This document shows, in pieces, positions 13,342 through 21,368 of a stretch of 64,000 nt of DNA (the first letter of the stretch is position 1; each line of letters starts with the position of its first letter). Source of the DNA: Thiomonas sp. FB-6. Its GTDB lineage: Bacteria; Pseudomonadota; Gammaproteobacteria; Burkholderiales; Burkholderiaceae_C. The notes beneath the pieces are model-generated. The model was not told where the DNA came from, did no database searches, and saw only the letters and a list, made by a program, of their open reading frames with translations. The stretch lies in the NCBI RefSeq assembly GCF_000377645.1, contig NZ_KB898471.1:248001-312000 (forward strand). Direction: 5' to 3'. The translations under genes were made by a program, and so were the position numbers.

Positions 13342-14487
13342 GTGAGCGGCTCGGCAGGCGCGGCTGCAGGCGGAGACGCCGAGCTGCACTGCTGGCTGCG
13401 CCTGGTGTACAGCCCGGGCATCGGCCCGCTGGGGGTGCAGCGCCTGCTGCGCGCCTTCGGCACGCCGCAGCAGGTGCTGGGCTGCGAGCTGCGCCAGCTG
13501 CGTAGCGTGGTTCCCGAAACCGCGGCCGCCGCCCTGCTGGGCGAGGCACCGGAACCCTTGCGTGAACTGCTGGCGCGCGCGCCGGACTGGCTGGCCGAGC
13601 CGGGGCGGACCCTGCTGAGCCTGGCCGACCCGCGCTACCCGCGCGCGCTGTTGCACATCCCCGACCCTCCGCCGCTGTTGTGGCTGCGCGGCGATCCCTC
13701 CCACCTCTGCGCCGAGCGCGTGCTGGCTGTTGTTGGAACACGCAATCCCAGTGCGCAGGGGGCTCGTGATGCGCATGATTTCGCCCAGGCCCTGGCGCAG
13801 GCGGGAGTGTGCGTGGTCTCGGGGCTGGCGCGCGGCATCGACGCGCAGGCCCACCGCGGCGCGCTGCGCGCGGGGGCGAGCGGCGGCTCCACCCTGGCCG
13901 TGCTGGGCCACGGCTGCGACCGCCTCTACCCGGCAGCGCACCGCGAGCTGGCGCGGCAGGTGGCATCCTGCGGACTGCTGGTCTCGGAATTCGCGCTGGG
14001 CGAAGCTCCCCTGCCGCAGCATTTCCCCAGGCGCAACCGGATCATCAGCGGCCTGTCCCGCGGGGTGCTGGTGGTCGAAGCAGCGCTTCGCTCGGGCTCG
14101 CTGATCACCGCGCGCCTGGCCGCCGAGCAGGGGCGGGAGGTTTTCGCGCTGCCGGGCTCGATCCACAACCCCATGGCGCGCGGCTGCCACCGCCTGCTGC
14201 GCGAGGGGGCGCAACTGGCCGAGCAGCCGGGGGACATCCTGGAAGAACTGGGCTGGGCCGCGGTCGGTACCGCCGACCCGGCGACCGCGACCGCGGCCGG
14301 CCCGCCGCGGGGGACGCGAGCCGAGCTGCTGGAATGCATGGGCTTCGACCCGCTGGGCCTGGACGAACTGCTCAGGCGCAGCGCGCTGCCCGCCGCGCAG
14401 TTGCAGGAGCAGCTGCTGGAACTCGAACTGCAGGGGCGCCTGGCCCGCCTGCCCGGAGGGCGTCTGCAGCGCATCGACCCGGGCTGA
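13342..14487 (+). CDS. dprA: DNA processing protein DprA
   Basis: DprA protects incoming single-stranded DNA and loads RecA during natural transformation. The Rossmann-like core shows VVGTRNPSAQG, VVSGLARGIDAQAHRGAL, AVLGHGCDRLYP, FPRRNRIISGLSRGVLVVEA, and RSGSLITARLAAEQGREVFALPG-like sequence. A C-terminal winged-helix (DprA_WH) domain occupies about residues 320-381. The start is the GTG at 13342, with AGAAGG just upstream. The 381-residue length is normal. Confidence 0.93.
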   Translation: MSGSAGAAAGGDAELHCWLRLVYSPGIGPLGVQRLLRAFGTPQQVLGCELRQLRSVVPETAAAALLGEAPEPLRELLARAPDWLAEPGRTLLSLADPRYPRALLHIPDPPPLLWLRGDPSHLCAERVLAVVGTRNPSAQGARDAHDFAQALAQAGVCVVSGLARGIDAQAHRGALRAGASGGSTLAVLGHGCDRLYPAAHRELARQVASCGLLVSEFALGEAPLPQHFPRRNRIISGLSRGVLVVEAALRSGSLITARLAAEQGREVFALPGSIHNPMARGCHRLLREGAQLAEQPGDILEELGWAAVGTADPATATAAGPPRGTRAELLECMGFDPLGLDELLRRSALPAAQLQEQLLELELQGRLARLPGGRLQRIDPG

Positions 14488-14541
14488 TCGGGGTTTTCCA
14501 CACGGGGGCCGGCCTGCCGCGCTTATGCATAGAATGCCCCC

Positions 14542-15000
14542 ATGTTCGACATCCTGATGTACGTCTACGAAACCTATTGGCACCCGGAGGCTTGCCCCGA
14601 GCCGGGCCAGTTGTCGCGCAAGCTCAGCGCGGCGGGTTTCGAGACCGAGGAAATCAGCGACGCGCTCGACTGGCTGCACGGCCTGGACCTCGCGGTGGCC
14701 GACCAACGCGTGCTCGGCGCCCCCAGCGACGCCAGCGTGCGCCTGTACGAACCCGTGGAGCTCGAATGCCTGGGGGTGGACGCGGTCGGCTACCTGAATT
14801 TCCTCGAATCCGCCGGAACCATCAAGCCGCACCTGCGCGAACTGGTGATCGAGCGGGCCGTGGCCACCGGCATCAAGCAGCTGCCGGTGGAGCAGCTCAA
14901 GACCATCGTGCTGATGGTGTTCTGGCGTCTCGACGAGGAGCCGGATGCGCTGATTCTCGACGAACTGTTCGTCGAGGCGACCGACCGCGTCGTGCACTGA
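14542..15000 (+). CDS. smg: Smg protein (DUF494 family)
   Basis: Smg is a conserved proteobacterial protein of unknown biochemical role that is nearly always encoded beside dprA. The 152 residues begin MFDILMYVYETYW, followed by a helix-rich N-terminal half (ALDWLHGL) and a conserved C-terminal half (LKTIVLMVFWRL). In many betaproteobacteria topA follows smg; here a lipoprotein gene does, so that synteny is broken. Confidence 0.92.
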   Translation: MFDILMYVYETYWHPEACPEPGQLSRKLSAAGFETEEISDALDWLHGLDLAVADQRVLGAPSDASVRLYEPVELECLGVDAVGYLNFLESAGTIKPHLRELVIERAVATGIKQLPVEQLKTIVLMVFWRLDEEPDALILDELFVEATDRVVH

Positions 15001-15025
15001 ACGAATCCTTCCGGAAACTCTTCCC

Positions 15026-15808
15026 ATGCTCAGCCTTTCCCGTCGCGGCCTGCTGGCCGCCGCGTCCAGCCTGTGCCTCGCGCTCGCCGCCTGCGGCGGC
15101 GGCACCAGCGGCCAGTACTCCGGCTCGACCCTGGACGGCCAGTTGCTGATGGACGCCGCGGCGCCGGTGACCGGCCCGGGCAACGTGTGCATCTACGGCA
15201 TCGCCAACGGCCAGGGCAACCCGCTGAACACCAACGTCTCGCCGCCGACCAACACCGGCACGCTGCTGACCTCGGGCTGTCTGAACAGCGACGCGCAGGG
15301 CCAGTTCTCCGCGGCGCTGACCAATTTCTACGGGCCGGTGCTGATCCAGATCGTCGGCGGCACCTACACCAGCCACGCCACCGGCGGCGCGGCGGGGCTG
15401 ACCAGCCTGAGCACGACCAACTCCAGCCTGCAGGCCATGGCATTCATCGGCGGCGGCGGCACGGTCAAGGTGCTGGTCACGCCGCTGACCACGATCGCGG
15501 TGGCCATGGCCGGCGCCATGCCCGGCGGCCTGACCATGAGCAACTACCAGACCGCGGCGGCCAAGGTGGCCACCGAATTCCAGCTCGGCGGCGTGAACAT
15601 CACCGGCGCGCCGGCCAGCGGCGACGCGCAGGACCTGGTACTGCGCGGGGTGGAACAGTACCTGTCCTTCTCGCCCGGCGCGAGCGACGACCCCAACGCG
15701 GCCAACCTGCTGAGCTGGAACACCGGCGCGCTGGGCACGATGTCCACGGACTTCACGAGCGCCTACAACACGATCAACGGGACGAGCGCGAGCTTCTCCT
15801 TCTATTGA
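15026..15808 (+). CDS. Predicted lipoprotein of unknown function
   Basis: A 260-residue protein with a clear lipoprotein signal: SRRGLLAAASSLCLALAAC, with the lipobox Cys near residue 23 followed by GGG. The twin-Arg-like SRRGLL may make it a Tat substrate. The mature part is rich in Gly, Thr, Asn, Ser and Ala and low in charge. I recognise no catalytic motif. It lies just after smg and 175 bp before the large c-di-GMP gene, on the same strand. Confidence 0.7.
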   Translation: MLSLSRRGLLAAASSLCLALAACGGGTSGQYSGSTLDGQLLMDAAAPVTGPGNVCIYGIANGQGNPLNTNVSPPTNTGTLLTSGCLNSDAQGQFSAALTNFYGPVLIQIVGGTYTSHATGGAAGLTSLSTTNSSLQAMAFIGGGGTVKVLVTPLTTIAVAMAGAMPGGLTMSNYQTAAAKVATEFQLGGVNITGAPASGDAQDLVLRGVEQYLSFSPGASDDPNAANLLSWNTGALGTMSTDFTSAYNTINGTSASFSFY

Positions 15809-15983
15809 TCGTCACCCGGGCGGCCGCTGCAGGACGCCCGGCCCCTGCGCCCCCCTGAATCCGGGGTGCTGGATTGCGCCGCCGGCGCCCGCGCACTGCC
15901 ACAATGTCGAAATATGTCCGGCGGGCGCATCGGACCGGCCGTGCCGCGGCCGTTGCGCCGGCCGTGTCTCGTTCGCAGCCGCG

Positions 15984-18900
15984 ATGCCCAATCCGCCCGC
16001 CCTGACGCGCTCCCACAGGCTTTCCAGACCGCCGCGATCCCTGCGCGGCGTTGCGGCGTTGGCGGCCCTGCTGCTGTGCGGGGCCTTCTGCGCCAGCGTG
16101 GCCTGGGAATCCTGGCGTGCCACGCGCGAACACGCGCTGAGCACACTGCAGGCCAGCGCCGATGTCTACGCCCAGGATCTGCGCGAGCATCTGGACACGC
16201 GCATTTCGCACCTGCGCCAGATCGCCGCGACCCTGCCGGCCAAGGGCGACGCCTCGGCCTCCCTGCGCCAGGCGCTGCAATTGTGGCCGGACAACAGCAA
16301 CCTGCTGCTGCTCGGCGCCGACGGCCGCGTGCTGGCTTCCGCGCGCCAGCCCGCGGGCTACCCTGGACTGGATCCGCGCCTGGCCCCGGCCACGCGCGAT
16401 GCCTGGCTGGCCTGCGCGGCCGGCGCCGAGCGCTGCGCGCTGCCGCCGGTGCCGGATGCGGCGCGCCCGGGCAGGTGGCTGAGCGCCGAGATGCTTCGCA
16501 TCGCCCAGGATCGCTGGCTGGTGGTGGTGCACCCGCATCTGCTGTCTCCCGCGCTGCAGGCGCTGCTGGCGGCCTACCCGCAGGCGGGCCTGACGGTGGT
16601 GCGCGACGTCGACGGCCTGCCGCAGGTGGGCTACCCGGTCAGCCTGACCCCCTACGGCCAGGCGCAGCGCCTGGACCTGCCGCTGCGCTCTCTGCTGGGC
16701 TCGGGTAGCGGCTCCTACCAGGGCGCTTTGGGCGACCGCGACCAGCGCTCGCTGGGCGCCTGGGTGCGCGTGGACGGACTGCCCTACGTGGTGATCGCCG
16801 CGGTGCCGCGCAGCGCCCTCGTGGCCCGCTGGGCACGCGGCCTGCTGCCCTATGCGGCGCTGCTGCTGGGGCTGGCCCTGATCGCGGGCTGGATGTTCCT
16901 GCTGGAGATGAGGCGCCTGCTGATGTTGCAGAAACGCAACGCACAGGCGATGTTCACCCTGGAGCGCCTGTCCACGCTGCAGAGCTTTCGCGCCCGCACC
17001 CACGAACTGATCGCGGGCGCCGGTGCCGAGCCCGAATTGCTGCGCGACATCTGCGCGGCCGCGGTGGAACTGTGCGGCCTGCGGCTGGCCTGGATCGGGC
17101 GCATCGACGCGCAGGGCCAGCTGCAGGTGGTCGCGGCCGCCGGCGCCACCTCCTACCTGGAAGGCCTGCCGGTGGCCCTGCGCGCGCACGAGGAGCCGGC
17201 CGAGCCCTTCGCCGACGCCTGGCGCGGCGGGCTGGCCCAGTTGCACGACGATCTTGCCGGCCCCGGCAGCACCTGGAGCGGACGCGCGGCCGCGCATGCC
17301 GTACATGCCGCGGCGGCGCTGCCCATCCGGCGCCACGGCCGGCTCGACGCGGTGCTGTCGCTGTACTGGAGCGAGGCGCTGGACTTCGACCCCGAATACG
17401 CCAACGTGCTGCGCGACATGGGCGAGGACATCGGGCGCGGCCTGGAGCGCCTGGACCTGATCGCGGCGCAGCAGGAAGCGCTGAGCGCGCACGAGCGCCA
17501 GGGCGAGCTGATGCGCACGGTGTTTTCGCAGATCGACGTGCTGATCGCCTCGCGCAGCGAAGGCGAACTGCTGGAGACCGCCTGCACGCGCCTGCTCGAA
17601 GGCGGCCTGTTCGCGGCCGCCTGGATCGGCCAGCCCGACGAGGCGGGACGCGTGCACGTGGTGGCCGCGGCCGGCCACGCGCGCGAGACCCTCGACGGCC
17701 TGGAGCTGCGGGTGGAGCACGACGGCGCGGACGCCTTGTCGCGCACCTGGTTCGAGGGGCGGCGCGCGGTGGAAACCGAACCCGATTCGCCGCTGATCCA
17801 GCCCTGGCAGGCCTATGCGCTGGCGGATTGCACGCAGGAGGCGGTCACCCTGCCGCTGCGCCGCTCGGGGCGCCTGTGGGCCATGCTGGTGCTGGTGGCC
17901 ATCGACAGTACCGACCTCGACGCCATCGTGCAGGACACGCTGCTGCGCACCGCCGAGCTGATCAGCCAGGCGCTGACCGAGATCGACCTGAAGCAGCTGC
18001 TGCAGGCGCGCGAGTCGGAACAGGCGCATCTGGCGCGCCACGATGCGCTGACCGGCCTGGCCAACCGCCTGGCGCTGGAGCAGCACCTGCCGCACGCGAT
18101 GGCGCGCGCGCGCCGCGGCGGGCACCAGCTGGCCATCGGCGTGCTCGACCTGGACGACTTCAAACCGGTCAACGACACCTACGGCCACGCGGCGGGCGAC
18201 CGGCTGCTGCAGCAACTGGCCGCGCGCCTGCAGGCGCAGCTGCGCGAGTCCGACCTGCTGGCGCGCCTGGGCGGCGACGAGTTCGTGCTGGTGCTCGACG
18301 AACTCGATGCCGCGCATCCGCGCCAGGTTCTGACCACCGTGCTGGGGCGTCTGCACCGCGCCGTCGAACAGCCCTTCGAGCTCTCCCCGGGGGTGCAGGC
18401 GGAGGTGGGCATGAGCATGGGCCTGGCCCTGTACCCGGAGCACGGCGACGAACCGGATTCGCTGCTGCGCCAGGCCGACGGCGCGCTGTACGCCGCCAAG
18501 GGCGCCAAGGCGCGGCGCCAGCGCTGGTGGCTGCTCAGCGGCGAACAGGTGGACGATGCCCAGCAGACCGAGCTCGAGCCCTACGGCGAGGAAGCCGCCG
18601 AACTGCTGGAGAAGGTGCAGTCGGAACTGGCCCAGGTGGACGAGGAATTCCTGGAGGCCTACTGGCTCCAGATGGCACCCGACAGCGCCAATGCGCGCAT
18701 CGTCGCCATCCTGACGGACGAGGAGCTGCTGGGACTGAAGGCCCACCAGACGCGCCATCTGCGCGGCCTGCTGGCCCCGCGGCTGCAGCGCCAGGAGCAG
18801 GAAAGCGCGGCGCTGCGCCTGGGGCGCGTGCACGCGATGATCGGCGTGGACAGCGCTGCGGCGATGGACACGCTGAGCCAGTACGGCGCCGCGCTGCAGC

Positions 18901-20810
18901 GCGCCACGCAGCGCCTGCCCCTGCGCCTGGACGCCCGCGTGCGCCTGCAGACCCTGCTGCAGCAGCGCCTGAGCCTGGACCTGCACGCCATGCAGCGCGG
19001 CGCGCTGGAGGTGCAGCACCAGCGCCAGGCCCATCTGGCGGCCATGGAATCGCGCCTCGACGCCTGGGAGCAATCGGGGCAGTTGCCGCGCCACGTGGTG
19101 GCCCACCTCGGAGATCTGCCAGGGGTCTGCGGCGTGGCCTGCGGACGCCCCGACGCCGACAACCGCTACGTGCTGGAGTTCGGGCATGGCGAGGCGCAGG
19201 GCTACCTGCAGGCGCTGCGCGACGCCGGGATGGACCTGGATTTCCGGCGCGGGGCGCTGGAACGCCCGGGCGCCACCCAGCGCGCGTGGACCAGCGGAGC
19301 CATCTCCACCGATGCCAACGAACTCGCGGTGCCGCAATTCGCCCCCATCGCGAGCCAGTTCGGAGTGCGCAGCGTGGCGGCGATCCCGCTGCTCGACCGC
19401 CACGGGCACGTGCACCAGGTGATCACGCTGCTGGGGCGCCACCCGGGCCAGTTCGAGGCGCCGGCCATGCGCATGTGGCTGGAGTCGGCGCAGCACCACC
19501 TGGGGCCGGCCTTCCAGCGCGCGCTGGGCGGCCCGACCCAGCAACCCATCGCGGCCACGCGGCGCAGCCGCCTGCACGACCTGCTGTACGGCGGCGGGCT
19601 GCGCCTGCACGTGCAGCCGCTGGTCAACCTGGTCACCGGGCAGCCCGACGAAGTGGAGGTGCTGGCGCGCCTGCAGGACGGCGACAACGTGCTCATGCCC
19701 GGCGCCTTCCTCGAAGCCTTCGGCAACCACGAACTGCGCATCCTGTTCCGCAAGGGCCTGGAGCTGACGCTGCACTGGCTGCGCACCTGGGAGGCGCAGG
19801 GCCTGCACCTGGGCGCCAGCCTCAACCTGCCGCCCAGCGTGCTGATGGATCCCGAGTGCCCGCAATGGATCGCGCAGGCGCTCGAGCACAGCCGCGTGGA
19901 CGCGGCGCGCCTGCACCTGGAACTGCTGGAGAGCCACGAGGACCAGTTCGACAGCGAGCGCCGCGACGAGGCCATCGCCAGCCTGTCGCGCCTGGGCGTG
20001 CGCCTGATCATGGACGACCTGGGCTCGGGCTACAGCAGCCTGCGGCGCATGCGCAGCCTGCCCTTCCACACCGTGAAGATCGACCAGCACATCGTGCAGC
20101 AGGCCCAGGACGAGCCGGTGAAGACCATCGCCTTCGTCGGCGCGCTGGTGCGCATGGCGCAGGGCCTGAACATGCAGGTGACCATGGAAGGGCTGGAAAG
20201 CCCCGACCTGGTGGAGATGGCGCTGGCGCTGGGGGTGGAGCGCGGCCAGGGCTACGCGCTGGCGCGTCCGATGCCGGCCGAACATTTCGCCGCCTGGGCA
20301 CACCAGTGGCACTGGGAGCTCGACGCCGGAAGCCCCGACACCGCGCTGGGGCGCCAGGCGCTGCTGTACAGCCGCGACATCGCGCCGCTGGACTGGCAGC
20401 GCATCATCGTGTCCCACCAGCAGTACCGCGACGCGCTGATGCGCAGCCTCGACGGGCAGGGCACGCCGCTGCAGTGGCGCGTGGTGTGCCGCGACGACGC
20501 CTGCCTGCTCGGGCGCTGGATGCGGCGCCACGCCGACACCATCTGGCCGTCCACGCGGCCGGTGTTCCTGCGCGCGCAGCAGTTGCATACCGAATTCCAC
20601 CGCCAGGCCGGCGAATTGCTGCGCGAGGCCGAGGAGTCACACCGCCCCGACCGCGCGATGGCCGAGCTCGCCGCCGGCACGCTGGACCGCGCTTCCGACC
20701 GCCTGGTGCGCGCGCTGCACCAGCTCAGCTGGACGATCGGCGCGGCGGGCGAGCACGACGAGGCCGCGGAACCCGCCGAGCAGGCCGCGAAGGCGCGTCT
20801 TCAGGCCTGA
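15984..20810 (+). CDS. Multi-sensor c-di-GMP protein: membrane sensor, GAF-GAF-GGDEF-globin-GAF-EAL-CZB
   Basis: A 1608-residue hybrid. Two membrane helices (about 21-43 and 285-307) flank a periplasmic sensor. Two GAF-like domains (about 339-490 and 509-680) precede a GGDEF domain with an intact GGDEF (763-767) and an RESD inhibitory site five residues before it. Residues ~850-1020 resemble the globin-coupled-sensor fold, with Tyr893 (EAYWLQM) and His950 (LGRVHAMIGV) placed like the distal Tyr and proximal His of DosC. A further GAF-like region (~1036-1180) leads to an EAL domain with EVL at 1225-1227 but with DD 1344-1345, an NLPPS segment and EGLES kept. The C-terminus is a CZB zinc-binding domain (His1478, Cys1507, His1535, His1539). 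Domain names are inferred from motifs. Confidence 0.85.
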   Translation: MPNPPALTRSHRLSRPPRSLRGVAALAALLLCGAFCASVAWESWRATREHALSTLQASADVYAQDLREHLDTRISHLRQIAATLPAKGDASASLRQALQLWPDNSNLLLLGADGRVLASARQPAGYPGLDPRLAPATRDAWLACAAGAERCALPPVPDAARPGRWLSAEMLRIAQDRWLVVVHPHLLSPALQALLAAYPQAGLTVVRDVDGLPQVGYPVSLTPYGQAQRLDLPLRSLLGSGSGSYQGALGDRDQRSLGAWVRVDGLPYVVIAAVPRSALVARWARGLLPYAALLLGLALIAGWMFLLEMRRLLMLQKRNAQAMFTLERLSTLQSFRARTHELIAGAGAEPELLRDICAAAVELCGLRLAWIGRIDAQGQLQVVAAAGATSYLEGLPVALRAHEEPAEPFADAWRGGLAQLHDDLAGPGSTWSGRAAAHAVHAAAALPIRRHGRLDAVLSLYWSEALDFDPEYANVLRDMGEDIGRGLERLDLIAAQQEALSAHERQGELMRTVFSQIDVLIASRSEGELLETACTRLLEGGLFAAAWIGQPDEAGRVHVVAAAGHARETLDGLELRVEHDGADALSRTWFEGRRAVETEPDSPLIQPWQAYALADCTQEAVTLPLRRSGRLWAMLVLVAIDSTDLDAIVQDTLLRTAELISQALTEIDLKQLLQARESEQAHLARHDALTGLANRLALEQHLPHAMARARRGGHQLAIGVLDLDDFKPVNDTYGHAAGDRLLQQLAARLQAQLRESDLLARLGGDEFVLVLDELDAAHPRQVLTTVLGRLHRAVEQPFELSPGVQAEVGMSMGLALYPEHGDEPDSLLRQADGALYAAKGAKARRQRWWLLSGEQVDDAQQTELEPYGEEAAELLEKVQSELAQVDEEFLEAYWLQMAPDSANARIVAILTDEELLGLKAHQTRHLRGLLAPRLQRQEQESAALRLGRVHAMIGVDSAAAMDTLSQYGAALQRATQRLPLRLDARVRLQTLLQQRLSLDLHAMQRGALEVQHQRQAHLAAMESRLDAWEQSGQLPRHVVAHLGDLPGVCGVACGRPDADNRYVLEFGHGEAQGYLQALRDAGMDLDFRRGALERPGATQRAWTSGAISTDANELAVPQFAPIASQFGVRSVAAIPLLDRHGHVHQVITLLGRHPGQFEAPAMRMWLESAQHHLGPAFQRALGGPTQQPIAATRRSRLHDLLYGGGLRLHVQPLVNLVTGQPDEVEVLARLQDGDNVLMPGAFLEAFGNHELRILFRKGLELTLHWLRTWEAQGLHLGASLNLPPSVLMDPECPQWIAQALEHSRVDAARLHLELLESHEDQFDSERRDEAIASLSRLGVRLIMDDLGSGYSSLRRMRSLPFHTVKIDQHIVQQAQDEPVKTIAFVGALVRMAQGLNMQVTMEGLESPDLVEMALALGVERGQGYALARPMPAEHFAAWAHQWHWELDAGSPDTALGRQALLYSRDIAPLDWQRIIVSHQQYRDALMRSLDGQGTPLQWRVVCRDDACLLGRWMRRHADTIWPSTRPVFLRAQQLHTEFHRQAGELLREAEESHRPDRAMAELAAGTLDRASDRLVRALHQLSWTIGAAGEHDEAAEPAEQAAKARLQA

Positions 20811-21261
20811 GCTGCGTGCCGGACACCGGCGCCGCGGCCGTGCCGCCGAGGTTGTCGTTCAGGCGCTCCAGCACCCGCAGGAATTCCTCGCTCTCGGCGG
20901 GCTCGATGCCGGCGAACACCTGCTCGCGCGCGCGCCGGGAGATCTCGCGAATCTGGCGCAGCACCGGGCGCGCGGGCTCGCACAGCACCAGGCGGTGCGC
21001 ACGCCGGTCCTCGGGGTCGGCCAGGCGCTGCACCATGCCCTCGTCCTGCAGGCGGTCGAGCAGGCGCACCAGGGCCATCGGCTCGATCGCGGCCAGCTCG
21101 GCCAGGCGCGACTGGCTGATGCCCTCGTGGCGCTCCAGGTAGGCCAGGGCCCTGCAGGTGGTCAGCTTCAGTCCCGTGCCCTGCGCCAGTTGCTCGAACA
21201 ACTGCACGTAGCGCCGGCTGAGCTCGGCGAGCAGGAATCCGAAATGACGCAGGCGGTCCAT
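20725..21261 (-). CDS. MarR-family transcriptional regulator
   Basis: A winged-helix regulator of the MarR family. The core spans residues 1-145 and includes CRALAYLERHEGISQSRLAE, the recognition region PMALVRLLDRLQDEGMVQR and the wing DPEDRRAHRLVL. The last ~30 residues are a basic, proline-rich tail (RPARRVPRPRRARPPRR). That tail is antisense to the end of the convergent c-di-GMP gene, with an 86-bp overlap, so it may be fortuitous. Divergent placement from an EmrB-type exporter implies local control of efflux. Confidence 0.88.
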   Translation of the reverse strand: MDRLRHFGFLLAELSRRYVQLFEQLAQGTGLKLTTCRALAYLERHEGISQSRLAELAAIEPMALVRLLDRLQDEGMVQRLADPEDRRAHRLVLCEPARPVLRQIREISRRAREQVFAGIEPAESEEFLRVLERLNDNLGGTAAAPVSGTQLRPEDAPSRPARRVPRPRRARPPRRSSS

Positions 21262-21323
21262 GGTGGCAGCGGCGAGGACGGGCGGGGCAGCGGGCGGGGC
21301 GGCGCGCGGCGCCCCGGCATGAA

Positions 21324-21347
21324 ATCATCCGAGAAGATATCATCTGA
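21324..21347. promoter_or_regulatory. Candidate MarR operator: repeated ATCATCYGA
   Basis: The MarR-exporter intergenic region contains ATCATCCGA (21324-21332) and ATCATCTGA (21339-21347), two direct copies 15 bp apart. The second lies in ATCATCTGAT, a partial palindrome (ATCA-N2-TGAT). They sit in the only AT-rich part of this gap, just ahead of the exporter ATG, where a repressor site is expected. Confidence 0.4.
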
Positions 21348-21368
21348 TAGGAAGCCCGCGAAATCCCG

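Noticed and set aside
11953-15192. A 1079-codon minus-strand frame across lysM, dprA and smg
   Set aside because: Three conserved genes are encoded on the opposite strand with recognisable motifs; this frame has none.
15774-20600. A 1608-codon open frame opposite the large c-di-GMP gene
   Set aside because: The antisense of a GC-rich gene with conserved GGDEF, EAL and CZB motifs on the other strand; composition is abnormal and no domain is seen.
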